DNA of 64,000 nt, taken from Beijerinckiaceae bacterium (GTDB taxonomy: Bacteria > Pseudomonadota > Alphaproteobacteria > Rhizobiales > Beijerinckiaceae). The translations under genes and the position numbers were made by a program. The stretch covers positions 62,001 to 126,000 of the forward strand of contig CANGBC010000001.1 in assembly GCA_947452005.1 (NCBI GenBank). Direction: 5' to 3'. Under the pieces are notes generated by a model, which was given only the letters and a program-made list of their open reading frames with translations, was not told the DNA's origin and did no database searches. Positions 9,461 to 18,284 of this stretch are shown one piece after another (the first letter of the stretch is position 1; each line of letters begins with the position of its first letter).

Positions 9461-9978
9461 GTGGCCTCGACCACATAAGGGCCACCACCAAACGAATCCT
9501 TGGCTGAAAACAGCGCGAAGCGATGAGCTTCGAAACTGCGCGCCAGAAACATTCCGCTCTGCTCTATATAGCGGGCAAGGTCGGCTGCGCTTGTGCCGCG
9601 CAAACGCGCCAGCGTGACATGAGGAGTATATTTGCGCGCCTCTGGTGCCAAACCCAGACGGCGCATCAATCGTTCTTGTTCGGACTGCAATTCGGACAGA
9701 GCTGCCGAAGGCTGCACGCGTGCAGCCAGAATGCGCGGTTTGTCGCCGCCAAAACTCATCAATCCATCGAGTGTGATCCGGATCGGCCTGTGGCGTATTT
9801 CAGTCAACAGGCCGTCAATGTCACGCGCCATTGCGTGATCAATATCGCCGATAAAGCGCAGCGTGACATGGTAATCAGACGGCTCGATCCAACGCGCGCC
9901 CATGAGACGCCCACGTTTCAGCGCCAGCTCGAAGCCGAGTGTTTGGGGGATCTCAAACCCCGTGAACAAACGCGGCAT
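9445..9978 (-). CDS. thpR: RNA 2',3'-cyclic phosphodiesterase
   Basis: A 177-residue 2H-phosphoesterase, the family once called 2'-5' RNA ligase. Two HxT motifs are present: DYHVTLRF at about residues 36-43 and TPHVTLARL near 121-129, which form the catalytic pair. The start PRLFTGFEIP is typical. The frame extends to 10008, but the ATG at 9978 has AGGAGACGAC just upstream. The gene ends 16 bases inside the convergent membrane-protein gene, and the GDSL esterase gene precedes it on the same strand after 26 bases. Confidence 0.9.
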   Translation of the reverse strand: MPRLFTGFEIPQTLGFELALKRGRLMGARWIEPSDYHVTLRFIGDIDHAMARDIDGLLTEIRHRPIRITLDGLMSFGGDKPRILAARVQPSAALSELQSEQERLMRRLGLAPEARKYTPHVTLARLRGTSAADLARYIEQSGMFLARSFEAHRFALFSAKDSFGGGPYVVEATYPLL

Positions 9979-10004
9979 GTCGTCTCCTGCGCAGGTTGGC
10001 ACGA

Positions 10005-10619
10005 TCAAAGTCCCGACAGGACGTTCTTCACAGCAGGCAGAATCGCTTGCACGATTGCCTCCACGCCCTTGCGATTGGGATGCATGCCATCGTCCAGATT
10101 CAGGGCGCTATCACCGGCAATCCCAGACAGGAAAAACGGATAAAGCGGGATGTCATGTTTTTTGGCGAGCTCCGGATAGATGGCATTAAAGCGGTCGCCA
10201 TAATCCTTGCCAAGCGAGGGTGTGGCCAGCATGCCCGCCAAGAGGATGCGGACGCCGCGTGCTTTCAGCCGTGTGATAATCGTCTCAAGCGCCTCGCGCG
10301 TGCGGGCCGGATCAATTCCGCGCAGCATGTCATTGGCACCCAATTCCAGCAGAACCACTTGCGTGCCCTCGGGAACGGCCCAGTCAAGGCGCTCCAGCCC
10401 ACCGCGTGACGTATCGCCTGAGACCCCCGCATTGGCGACATCGACCGAAAGACCTTGCGCCTGCAACGCACGCTCCAGCACGGCGGGGAAGGCCGCATCT
10501 TGGGGCAGCAGATAGCCAGCCGAAAGACTATCGCCCAGAACAACCATTTGAATCGGTGAAGCGGCGACCGCAGGTGCGGCAAAAGCGAGCATGGCCAGAG
10601 CCGAGAAAAGCAGCCGCAT
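10005..10619 (-). CDS. Periplasmic GDSL arylesterase, TesA-like
   Basis: A 204-residue SGNH hydrolase with a signal peptide (MRLLFSALAMLAFAAPAVAA, predicted cleavage near residue 20), so probably periplasmic. Block I VVLGDSLSAGY holds the nucleophile Ser, block III LELGANDMLRG the Asn, and block V DDGMHPNRKG the Asp/His pair. The longer reading to 10739 would bury the signal peptide, so the ATG at 10619 is chosen. It is divergent from the ybbA-ybbP pair, the same arrangement as tesA/ybbAP in E. coli. It hydrolyses esters or lysophospholipids by family; its exact substrate is unknown. Confidence 0.9.
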   Translation of the reverse strand: MRLLFSALAMLAFAAPAVAASPIQMVVLGDSLSAGYLLPQDAAFPAVLERALQAQGLSVDVANAGVSGDTSRGGLERLDWAVPEGTQVVLLELGANDMLRGIDPARTREALETIITRLKARGVRILLAGMLATPSLGKDYGDRFNAIYPELAKKHDIPLYPFFLSGIAGDSALNLDDGMHPNRKGVEAIVQAILPAVKNVLSGL

Positions 10620-10722
10620 GCGCTTTGTGATCCCGGGGAACTGACTTATCGCCCATAAGCCCCCATATTGGAGGGTACAAGCGCGCAGGCGCTGAATTCG
10701 ACAGGTCGGAAGGTTCATTGGA

Positions 10723-11418
10723 ATGCCGGTACCCGCCATTGCCTTGAGGGATGTTCATCTAAGTCTGGGGCGCGGCGCGGCCCGTGTCCACATCCTCAAG
10801 GGTATTTCACTCGATATCGGAAAAGGCGAGGCTGTCGGGCTGGTTGGCCCATCGGGCTCGGGCAAATCGACGCTGCTCATGACTATGGCTGGCCTTGAGC
10901 GGCCTGATTCGGGTTCCGTGCTCGTCGATGGTCAGGATCTGGCCCCGCTGGATGAAGATGCCCTGGCGCGCTTCCGAGGCGCGCGCATTGGCATTGTCTT
11001 CCAGTCTTTTCACCTGATCCCGACCATGACGGCGTTGGAAAATGTGGCCATTCCGCTTGAGCTCTCAGGCGCATCTGACCCCTTTGGCCGCGCACGCGCC
11101 GAACTCAAGCTTGTGGGCCTTGGGGACCGTCTCGACCATTATCCCGCCCAACTTTCGGGCGGTGAACAGCAACGCGTTGCGCTGGCGCGCGCAGTGGCAA
11201 CCGACCCAGCCATTCTGGTGGCGGATGAGCCCACCGGAAATCTCGATGAGAGCACGGGCCAAAGCATCATTGATCTGATGTTCAAGTTGAAGCGCGAACG
11301 CGGCTCCACATTGGTGCTGGTCACGCATGACGCCGGCCTTGCTGCTTTATGTGACCGCCAAGTGCGGCTGCGCTCAGGCGTGATCGAAAATCCCCATGCA
11401 CTGGAGCCTGTACAATGA
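10723..11418 (+). CDS. ybbA: ABC transporter ATPase, YbbA/LolD-like
   Basis: A 231-residue ABC ATPase. Walker A GPSGSGKST is at about residues 42-50, the signature LSGGEQQR at 145-152 and Walker B ILVADEPTGN follows. It belongs to the MacB/LolD-like class that pairs with FtsX-type permeases and does mechanotransmission rather than transmembrane pumping. The ATG at 10723 has GGAAGG upstream. It overlaps the permease gene by 4 bases (ATGA), so the two form one complex. Substrate unknown; the neighbouring lipase-like esterase suggests a link to envelope lipids or hydrophobic compounds, which is inference. Confidence 0.88.
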   Translation: MPVPAIALRDVHLSLGRGAARVHILKGISLDIGKGEAVGLVGPSGSGKSTLLMTMAGLERPDSGSVLVDGQDLAPLDEDALARFRGARIGIVFQSFHLIPTMTALENVAIPLELSGASDPFGRARAELKLVGLGDRLDHYPAQLSGGEQQRVALARAVATDPAILVADEPTGNLDESTGQSIIDLMFKLKRERGSTLVLVTHDAGLAALCDRQVRLRSGVIENPHALEPVQ

Positions 11419-13991
11419 CGGCTCATGTTGCTGTGAGCCGCATGCCTTTGCTGTTTCGACTGGCTTGGCGAGATTTGCGTGGCGGACTGCACGGCTTTCG
11501 CATTTTCCTTGCCTGTATTGCGCTCGGTGTTGCTGCCATCACAGGCGTTGGTTCTGTTTCCGACGGATTGTCTGATGGTCTGGCGCGAGAGAGCCGCACG
11601 ATTCTGGGTGGCGATGTTTCGTTCTCTCTGATCCATCGGCAATTGTCTGATGATGAACGCGCTTTCCTGCAACGCGCTGGACGCATCTCCACAACCGGAA
11701 ACCTACGCGCCATGGCGCGGCGCGATGATGGTCGCTCATCACTCGTGGAAGCCAAGGCCATCGACAAAACCTATCCCTCTATCGGCGCGCTTGTGATTGA
11801 ACCGGCAATGTCCACCGATGACGCACTCGCCAAACGCGGCGATGCTTATGGCCTGATTGCAGACCCGGCGCTTGCCGCCACTCTGGACATTAAAATCGGC
11901 GATCGACTTCTCATTGGAGAACAGGCCTTCACGCTGCGTGCCTTGTTGCGCTCGGAGCCCGACAAGCTTGCAGGTGGTATCGGCTTTGGGCCGCGCGTGA
12001 TCTTGTCGCAGGAAGCGCTGCAAGATAGCGGCCTGAACCAGCCGGGCTCTCTGGTGCGCTGGAACAATCGTGTGCTGCTGACATCCGCGCGACCAGACAG
12101 TCCGGTGGACGATGCAGCCGTCGATCAATTTGTGACCGCAGCGGAGAAGAGCTTTCCTGAAGCAGGATGGCAGATTCGTGGGCGCTCCAATGTCTCGCCG
12201 CAATTTGAAAAAAATCTGGACCGCTTCACACAATTCCTGACGCTCATTGGCCTCACCGCCTTGATTGTCGGCGGAGTTGGAGTTGCCAGCGCGGTACATG
12301 CTTTCATTGAACGGAAGAAACCAGATCTCGCAACGCTTAAATCACTCGGTGCCACAGGCTCCTATGTCTTTCAGGTTGCTCTGGTGCAAGTTGTTATGGT
12401 GGCTTTGATCGGGATTGTCATTGGTCTCACGGTTGGCCTGTCCTTGCCCTTCCTTCTGGCCAGCACATTGGGCTCAGTGATCCCGTTTCCGTTTTCGCCG
12501 GACATTTACCCTGCGCAAATTCTCGCGGGCTTTCTTTATGGTCTGCTGACGGCGCTTGCCTTTTCGCTCGTGCCGATTGGGCGCGCACATGACGTGCCGG
12601 TCTCGGGCCTGTTTCGTGATCAGATTGAAAGTGACACGCGCCGCCCGCGCTTGCGCTATCTTGTCTTCACGGCTGTGGCTGCGCTTGTCTTGATGGGCAC
12701 AATTGCAGTGTTGGCCACCGACCAAAAGCTGGCCGGTATTTATGGTGGCGCTACACTGATTGCCTTTGTGATCTTGCGCGCTGTCTCAACCGGCATTGTT
12801 GCGCTGGCGCGCCGTGCTCCGCGTCCCGCTTCAACGGAATGGCGCATAGCGATTGCCAATATTCATCGTCCCGGCTCTTTGACCTCGGCCGTTGTGTTAT
12901 CGCTTGGACTGGGTCTGACTTTGCTGGTCGCGCTGTCGCTGATTGATGGCAATCTGCGCGATCAATTGACGCGTGGTTTACCTGGCCGCACGCCAAGCTT
13001 TTTCTTTATGGATATTCAAAATTCGCAGGTGGCTGATTTTGAATCTTTCCTCGGTCGGCAAGCGCCTGATGCCAAAATTGAACGCGTTCCGATGATGCGT
13101 GGCCGCGTGGTGCGGGTGAATGGCCTGCTTGCTTCAGAAATAAAAGCTGCGGAAAGCGCGGCCTGGGTTCTCGAAGGTGACCGTGGCATCACCTATTCAC
13201 AATCGATGCCTGACGGCTCGGTCCTGACGGATGGCGAATGGTGGGCTGCGGATTACAAAGGCCCACCGCTTGTCTCGATGGAAGCGGAAGTCGCACGTGG
13301 CCTTGACCTGAAAGTTGGCGACAGTGTTACCGTTAATGTGGGCGGTCGCAACATAACGGCCCGTATTGCCAATTTACGTGCGGTGAACTGGCGTTCCCTT
13401 GGCATCAACTTCGTATTCGTTTTTTCGCCCAATACTTTCGCGGGCGCTCCGCATTCCTTTTTGGCGACAGCGGCTTTTCCAAATGGCAATGCCAGCGATC
13501 GTGAACTGCTTCTGTTGAAAGATGTCGCGGCGCGTTTCCCCACTGTCACAAGCTTGCGGGTGAAAGATGCGCTGGATGCCATTTCAGGTGCGATGGACCA
13601 ACTGGCCTTCGCCGTGCGTGGTGCCTCGGGCATTGCCTTGATCGCGTCGATCCTTGTCCTCTCAGGCGCTCTGGCCGCGGGCCAGCGTGGGCGCATTTAT
13701 GACGCGGTCGTTTTGAAAACACTGGGCGCAACGAGACGGCGACTGCTGAAGGCCTTTGTCATTGAATATGCCCTGCTGGGACTGGCCACGGCACTGTTTG
13801 GCCTCGCGGCAGGTTCGCTGGCCGCTTGGTTTGTCCTGATCAAGGTAATGAAGCTCGACAGCTTCCTGTGGCTGTGGGGTCCAGCCCTTGGGGCCATTGG
13901 CTTGGCGCTGCTGGTCACTGTGGGGCTAGGACTGCTCGGCACCTGGCGTGTTCTGGGGCAAAAGCCGGCGTCCTACCTGCGTACTCTCTGA
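11415..13991 (+). CDS. ybbP: FtsX-like ABC permease, YbbP family
   Basis: An 858-residue inner-membrane permease. One hydrophobic segment lies near residues 25-45. A large periplasmic domain follows, then three helices at about 270-400, further helices near 410-475, a second periplasmic region, and three C-terminal helices after about 730. This duplicated FtsX arrangement is that of YbbP. Its ATG overlaps the ATPase stop (ATGA), indicating translational coupling. The stop is followed by 166 bases before the Bax-inhibitor gene. Transported or extracted substrate unknown. Confidence 0.85.
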   Translation: MTAHVAVSRMPLLFRLAWRDLRGGLHGFRIFLACIALGVAAITGVGSVSDGLSDGLARESRTILGGDVSFSLIHRQLSDDERAFLQRAGRISTTGNLRAMARRDDGRSSLVEAKAIDKTYPSIGALVIEPAMSTDDALAKRGDAYGLIADPALAATLDIKIGDRLLIGEQAFTLRALLRSEPDKLAGGIGFGPRVILSQEALQDSGLNQPGSLVRWNNRVLLTSARPDSPVDDAAVDQFVTAAEKSFPEAGWQIRGRSNVSPQFEKNLDRFTQFLTLIGLTALIVGGVGVASAVHAFIERKKPDLATLKSLGATGSYVFQVALVQVVMVALIGIVIGLTVGLSLPFLLASTLGSVIPFPFSPDIYPAQILAGFLYGLLTALAFSLVPIGRAHDVPVSGLFRDQIESDTRRPRLRYLVFTAVAALVLMGTIAVLATDQKLAGIYGGATLIAFVILRAVSTGIVALARRAPRPASTEWRIAIANIHRPGSLTSAVVLSLGLGLTLLVALSLIDGNLRDQLTRGLPGRTPSFFFMDIQNSQVADFESFLGRQAPDAKIERVPMMRGRVVRVNGLLASEIKAAESAAWVLEGDRGITYSQSMPDGSVLTDGEWWAADYKGPPLVSMEAEVARGLDLKVGDSVTVNVGGRNITARIANLRAVNWRSLGINFVFVFSPNTFAGAPHSFLATAAFPNGNASDRELLLLKDVAARFPTVTSLRVKDALDAISGAMDQLAFAVRGASGIALIASILVLSGALAAGQRGRIYDAVVLKTLGATRRRLLKAFVIEYALLGLATALFGLAAGSLAAWFVLIKVMKLDSFLWLWGPALGAIGLALLVTVGLGLLGTWRVLGQKPASYLRTL

Positions 13992-14023
13992 TTTGTGATG
14001 AGGCTTGGGGCTCAGAGCCGGGG

Positions 14024-14063
14024 TTTGACGCAAGATTTGACCGCTTCACCCCCCTCGGGGGGC
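14024..14063 (+). other. Intergenic motif plus GC hairpin
   Basis: The 166-base gap before the Bax-inhibitor gene holds TTTGACGCAAGAT (14024-14036), followed by a C-run and G-run flanking TC near 14050-14063. The same order, with TTTGATGCAAGAT and then CCCCAAGCTTGGGG, occurs upstream of ppa at 40464-40516. Role unknown. Confidence 0.35.
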
Positions 14064-14157
14064 CTTGTTACCGGCACGGACCCATTCCATATTATCACAA
14101 GGCAGAGGTCTGACCGGAGTTCGGCGGAACCGACTGCGCTAGACTTGAGAGGAAACC

Positions 14158-14898
14158 ATGTCCGACTTCGACCGCAACGCTTCGCTCCCTTGGGGCTCTG
14201 GCGTAGCCCGGGCCGGCACTGTCGAGTACGACCAGGGCCTGCGCACCTATATGCTCGGCATATATAATCTGATGACCTTGGCGCTGGGCGTCACAGCCCT
14301 CGTCGCCATGTCTATTTTCATGATGGGCAAGACGAGCCCCGTCGTTCAGGCGCTCTATATGTCACCACTGAAATGGCTGGTGATGCTGGCGCCGATCGGC
14401 TTCGTCTTCTTCCTGTCCTTCCGCTTTGAGCGGATGAGCTATTCGGCCCTTTTGGGCACATTCCTCGCCTTCTCGGCGACGATGGGCCTGTCGATGGGTT
14501 CGATTGGCTTCATCTTCAAGGTTGAAAGCATTGTACAGGCCTTGTTCGCCACGACCGCAGCCTTCGGGGCCTTGAGTCTCTATGGCTACACGACGAAGCG
14601 TAGCCTCTCTGGCATGGGTTCGTTCCTGGTGATGGGCTTGTTTGGCCTGATCATCGCGAGCCTGATTAACGTCTTCGTTCAGTCGGGTACGTTCAACTTC
14701 GTGATCTCGCTCTTGGGTGTTGGCATTTTTGCTGGCCTCACCGCGTGGGACACGCAGCGCCTGAAGGAAGAATATGATCTCGTGGCCGGTACCGACATGG
14801 TCGGCAAGGCCTCGGTCATGGGTGCCCTGACGCTCTATCTGAACTTCATCAACATGTTCCAGTTCATCCTCTCGCTGCTGGGTCAGCGCGAAGATTAA
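14158..14898 (+). CDS. Bax inhibitor-1/YccA family membrane protein
   Basis: A 246-residue inner-membrane protein with seven hydrophobic helices from about residue 35 to the end and the family start ARAGTVEYDQGLRTYM. The C-terminal block TAWDTQRLKEEYD and LYLNFINMFQFILSLLG are the conserved BI-1 segments, including the aspartates implicated in calcium leak in characterised homologues. In E. coli the relative YccA interacts with FtsH. The ATG at 14158 follows GAGAGGA. It is monocistronic here, with a strong terminator 20 bases after the stop. Confidence 0.9.
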   Translation: MSDFDRNASLPWGSGVARAGTVEYDQGLRTYMLGIYNLMTLALGVTALVAMSIFMMGKTSPVVQALYMSPLKWLVMLAPIGFVFFLSFRFERMSYSALLGTFLAFSATMGLSMGSIGFIFKVESIVQALFATTAAFGALSLYGYTTKRSLSGMGSFLVMGLFGLIIASLINVFVQSGTFNFVISLLGVGIFAGLTAWDTQRLKEEYDLVAGTDMVGKASVMGALTLYLNFINMFQFILSLLGQRED

Positions 14899-14918
14899 GA
14901 ACCGGATCATAAAGAACG

Positions 14919-14946
14919 AAAGGCCCCGCTAACGCGGGGCCTTTTT
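14919..14946 (+). terminator. Rho-independent terminator
   Basis: An 11-bp perfect stem (AAAGGCCCCGC with GCGGGGCCTTT) closes a TAAC loop and runs into TTTTT, ending the Bax-inhibitor transcript. It may also serve the convergent DUF2794 gene, whose stop is at 14966. Confidence 0.92.
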
Positions 14947-14965
14947 GCTTTAGTGGGCCTGTTGA

Positions 14966-15373
14966 TCAGCCGCCGATCAGGCGGATCGACTTGTCGAGCA
15001 CAGCGATCACGCGCGCCAGATCCGAACCACGCTTCATCACCAGTCCGCCTGCCGCAACCACAGCATATTCGCCCTGCTTGCGCGCCAGCCGCGGGTCTTT
15101 CTCGATTCGGTAAAGCGGCACTTCCGAGGCGCGGCGGAAAATCGAAAACACCGCGCGCTGCCGACCAAAATCAATCGCATAGTCGCGCCATTCCCCCGCC
15201 GCGACCTTGCGGCCATACAGGTTGAGGATTGTCCCAAGTTCGTGCCGATTGAACGAGACCACCGGGGGCGCAGGCGGCGTTGGCTGCGATGATGCGGACG
15301 CAGGCGAAACCAGCCGCAGGTGTGGGCCACCTGCCTCAGGCCGCTCAGATGCTGGGAAATTCTGGTCGTCCAT
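14966..15373 (-). CDS. DUF2794 family protein
   Basis: A 135-residue cytoplasmic protein with no signal or membrane segment. The N-terminal 45 residues are low-complexity and Pro/Ser-rich. The C-terminal 85 residues (FNRHELGTILNLYGRKVAAG, then WRDYAIDFGRQRAVFSIFRR) are the DUF2794 domain, conserved in Alphaproteobacteria and of unknown function. The ATG at 15373 gives the usual length; a longer reading to 15442 adds non-conserved sequence. It is divergent from htpG with about 120 bases between. Confidence 0.82.
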   Translation of the reverse strand: MDDQNFPASERPEAGGPHLRLVSPASASSQPTPPAPPVVSFNRHELGTILNLYGRKVAAGEWRDYAIDFGRQRAVFSIFRRASEVPLYRIEKDPRLARKQGEYAVVAAGGLVMKRGSDLARVIAVLDKSIRLIGG

Positions 15374-15421
15374 CGCCCCTCCGAATCGGATGATCCCGCT
15401 TTCGACCCGCCCGCACAAGAC

Positions 15422-15450
15422 CTTGAATCTGGTCCCCTCCACCGCAATAT
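15422..15450 (+). promoter_or_regulatory. Candidate heat-shock promoter for htpG
   Basis: CTTGAA at 15422-15427 resembles the sigma-32 -35 element. An AT-rich AATAT lies at about 15446-15450, some 46 bases before the htpG start. The -10 half does not match the CYTAT-type consensus well, so support is mainly the -35 element and the identity of the downstream gene. Confidence 0.3.
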
Positions 15451-15495
15451 GATGGGCTGCATGTTAACCTGCAGGACAAGAGCCAAGAAAAGACC

Positions 15496-17400
15496 ATGAC
15501 CGACACTTCCGGCGCACCAACGGGCACCCCTCACGCGTTCCAGGCAGATGTGGCCCGCCTGCTGCATCTCATGGTGCATTCCATTTATTCCGACCGCGAT
15601 ATTTTCGTTCGCGAATTGATTTCCAATGCCGCAGATGCCTGCGAAAAACTGCGCTATGAGGCCCTGACACATCCGGGCCTGATCGCAGATGAGAGCGGCT
15701 TTTCCATCCGTATTACGATTGATGAGAATGCGGGCCGCATCACCATTGCCGACAATGGCATTGGCATGAGCCATGATGATCTCGTCTCGGCACTGGGCAC
15801 CATTGCCAGCTCAGGCACGCGCGCCTTTCTCGACAAACTGTCGCAAGCCGAGGGCGAGGAAAAAGCCAAGGGTGCTGACCTGATTGGCCAGTTTGGCATT
15901 GGCTTTTATTCGGCATTCATGGTCGCCGACAAAGTCACCGTCGAGACGCGCAAAGCTGGCACCCAAGAGGCCCATGTTTGGGAATCCGAAGGCAAAGGCA
16001 CTTACCTTACCTGGCCGCTTTCGCTGGACGAGGCGCCCGCGCATGGCACGCGCGTCACCTTGCATCTTAATGAAGAGGGACTCGACTACGCCAAGCCTGG
16101 CCGTCTCGCCCATATCATCCGCGAGCACTCAAGCGCCATTGCCATTCCTGTCGACGTCATTGAAAAAGACGGTGACGAACCGGTGCGTGCAGCCGAAGGG
16201 TCGGCACTTTGGACACGAGCGAAGAGCGACATCACACCGGAAGAATATGCAGATTTCTATCGCGGCCTCGCAGGCCAGTTCGATGAGCCTGCGCTGACCA
16301 TTCATTGGCGCGCTGAAGGCCGACAGGAATATAGCGTTTTGGCTTTTGTTCCAGGCGCGCGTCCTTTCGACTTGTTTGAACCTGCACGCAAGGTGCGCGG
16401 CAAACTTTATGTGCGCCGTGTCTTGATCACGCAGGACGCTGATCTGGTCCCCGGATGGCTGCGCTTCATCCGTCTCGTTGTGGACTCCAGCGACTTGCCG
16501 CTCAATGTCTCGCGCGAAATGATTCAAGACAGTCCGGTTTTTGCCGCGATCCGAAAGGGCATCGTCAATCGCATTCTGCAAGAATTGACCAAGACAGCCG
16601 AGAGCGAGCCAGACACTTTCAAATCCATCTGGACGAATTTTGGTGCTGTTTTGAAAGAGGGTCTTTACGAGGATCCCGAACGACGCGATGCGCTGTTCAA
16701 GCTCGCGCGCTTTGCAACATCAAAAGCGACCGATGGCGCACGCACGCTGGCTGATTATGTCAGCGAGCTGCGCCCGAACCAGACCGATATTTGGTACATT
16801 ACAGGTGACGACCAGAAGCGACTTGAAAAAAGTCCCCAATTAGAAGGCTTTCGTGCACGTGGGATTGACGTGCTGCTGCTGTCTGACCCGGTGGATGCCT
16901 TCTGGGTGTCGACGGCCGTTGGCTATGATGGCAAGCCGTTCAAATCTGTCACGCAGGGCACAGCCGATATTGCCAATGTCCCACTTCTTGAGGGTAAAAC
17001 CGCTCCCTCCAAAGAAACATCGGCGGATGTCGCAACACTTCTGGCTTTCATGAAGCAAACACTGACAGACAATGTGGATGATGTGCGCGCATCCGACCGC
17101 CTGGCAGAAAGTGCAGCCTGTCTGGTTGCGCCCGCCCATGGACGCGATCGTCGGCTCGAGCAAATTCTGGCGCAGGGCGGAATGGGGTCCATTTCAAAAC
17201 CGGTTCTGGAAATCAATCCGTCCCATCCCCTTGTTGCCGCGCTCGCTGCGCGGTTTGCAAAAGGAGACGACAAAGCTTTGATCGAAGATGCGGCGTGGGT
17301 CATTCATGATGAAGCCCGCATCGCTGACGGCGAGGCACCCATTGATGCATCTGAATTCATTGCACGCTTGACCCGCATCATGACGCGCGCCGCGCAATGA
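15496..17400 (+). CDS. htpG: Molecular chaperone HtpG (Hsp90)
   Basis: A 634-residue bacterial Hsp90. The GHKL ATPase domain shows ELISNAADACEKLR (catalytic Glu and Asn), DNGIGM, GTIASSGTRAF and GQFGIGFYSAFMV in the first 140 residues. The middle domain has NVSREMIQ with the conserved Arg. The C-terminal dimerisation domain is complete. Length is normal. Its last codon overlaps the prmC start (ATGA at 17397-17400), so prmC is probably translated from the same message. That partner is unusual, since prmC normally follows prfA. Confidence 0.96.
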   Translation: MTDTSGAPTGTPHAFQADVARLLHLMVHSIYSDRDIFVRELISNAADACEKLRYEALTHPGLIADESGFSIRITIDENAGRITIADNGIGMSHDDLVSALGTIASSGTRAFLDKLSQAEGEEKAKGADLIGQFGIGFYSAFMVADKVTVETRKAGTQEAHVWESEGKGTYLTWPLSLDEAPAHGTRVTLHLNEEGLDYAKPGRLAHIIREHSSAIAIPVDVIEKDGDEPVRAAEGSALWTRAKSDITPEEYADFYRGLAGQFDEPALTIHWRAEGRQEYSVLAFVPGARPFDLFEPARKVRGKLYVRRVLITQDADLVPGWLRFIRLVVDSSDLPLNVSREMIQDSPVFAAIRKGIVNRILQELTKTAESEPDTFKSIWTNFGAVLKEGLYEDPERRDALFKLARFATSKATDGARTLADYVSELRPNQTDIWYITGDDQKRLEKSPQLEGFRARGIDVLLLSDPVDAFWVSTAVGYDGKPFKSVTQGTADIANVPLLEGKTAPSKETSADVATLLAFMKQTLTDNVDDVRASDRLAESAACLVAPAHGRDRRLEQILAQGGMGSISKPVLEINPSHPLVAALAARFAKGDDKALIEDAAWVIHDEARIADGEAPIDASEFIARLTRIMTRAAQ

Positions 17401-18284
17401 ACGAAGCTAAGCGCACATTTCAGGAAGGTCTCGGTCTTGCCGAGGCCTTTCGTGTTTTAAGTGTCCGTCTTGCAAATGCGGGCGTCGAACAGGCTGAGGC
17501 AGAAGCGCGCCGCATGTTGCTTGCGTCCACGCACCTTGCTCACGCTGCACTCATTTCGCAGCCAACGCGCGCCATTACGCCGGAAGAAGCACAGACCCTG
17601 CAGAGCTGGCTTGATCGACGCCTGGCGGGTGAGCCTGTGACACGCATTATTGGCCAGCGTGAATTCTGGACCCTCAATCTGCGCGTCGCGCGCGATGTGC
17701 TGGATCCGCGTGCCGATACAGAAACCATTGTTGAAGCCGCGCTCGATCTCTTGGGACAGAGACGCACACATCGCTTGCGCATTCTTGATCTGGGAACAGG
17801 CAGCGGCGCGCTGTTGCTGGCGCTTCTTGCCGAGTGTCCAGAGGCTAAGGGAATCGGCATTGATCTGTCCCCCCAGGCATGCGCGCTGGCGACAGAGAAT
17901 GCGGATCGCAATGGTCTGGCGTCTCGTTGTGAAATTCGGCCCGGCCGGTGGGCCGATGGGTTGAATGAGGCCTTCGATGTTATCGTGTCGAACCCGCCCT
18001 ATATCGAAACAGCAACCATGGCTGGGCTCGAGCGCGAAGTGCGCGACCATGACCCGATGCTGGCGCTAGATGGTGGCGCTGATGGCCTAGATGCGTACCG
18101 GGAGATCATTGCGGCCATTCCCAAACTTTTAAAGCCGGAGGGAATTGTTGTTTTGGAGCTGGGTACGGGGCAGGCCATGGCCGTCTCGGCCTTGGCGCAG
18201 GCTGCCGGGCTCAAGGTTGTAGCTTTGCGGCGTGATCTGGGTGGCGTCGAACGCGCCTTGGCTCTAACCAAGCCCGTCGGCTGA
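17397..18284 (+). CDS. prmC: Peptide chain release factor N5-glutamine methyltransferase
   Basis: A 295-residue SAM-dependent enzyme that methylates the GGQ glutamine of release factors RF1 and RF2. The N-terminal helical domain binds the release factor. The methyltransferase fold shows DLGTGSGALLLALL (about residues 130-143) and the catalytic NPPY in VIVSNPPYIE (about 195-204). The ATG overlaps the htpG stop by 4 bases. prfA is not adjacent here. A 353-base gap with hairpins separates prmC from DUF4167. Confidence 0.95.
   Translation: MNEAKRTFQEGLGLAEAFRVLSVRLANAGVEQAEAEARRMLLASTHLAHAALISQPTRAITPEEAQTLQSWLDRRLAGEPVTRIIGQREFWTLNLRVARDVLDPRADTETIVEAALDLLGQRRTHRLRILDLGTGSGALLLALLAECPEAKGIGIDLSPQACALATENADRNGLASRCEIRPGRWADGLNEAFDVIVSNPPYIETATMAGLEREVRDHDPMLALDGGADGLDAYREIIAAIPKLLKPEGIVVLELGTGQAMAVSALAQAAGLKVVALRRDLGGVERALALTKPVG

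Noticed and set aside
9523-10143. Plus-strand frame of 206 codons over thpR and the esterase gene
   Set aside because: Runs across two well-supported minus-strand genes and has no ribosome site or domain.
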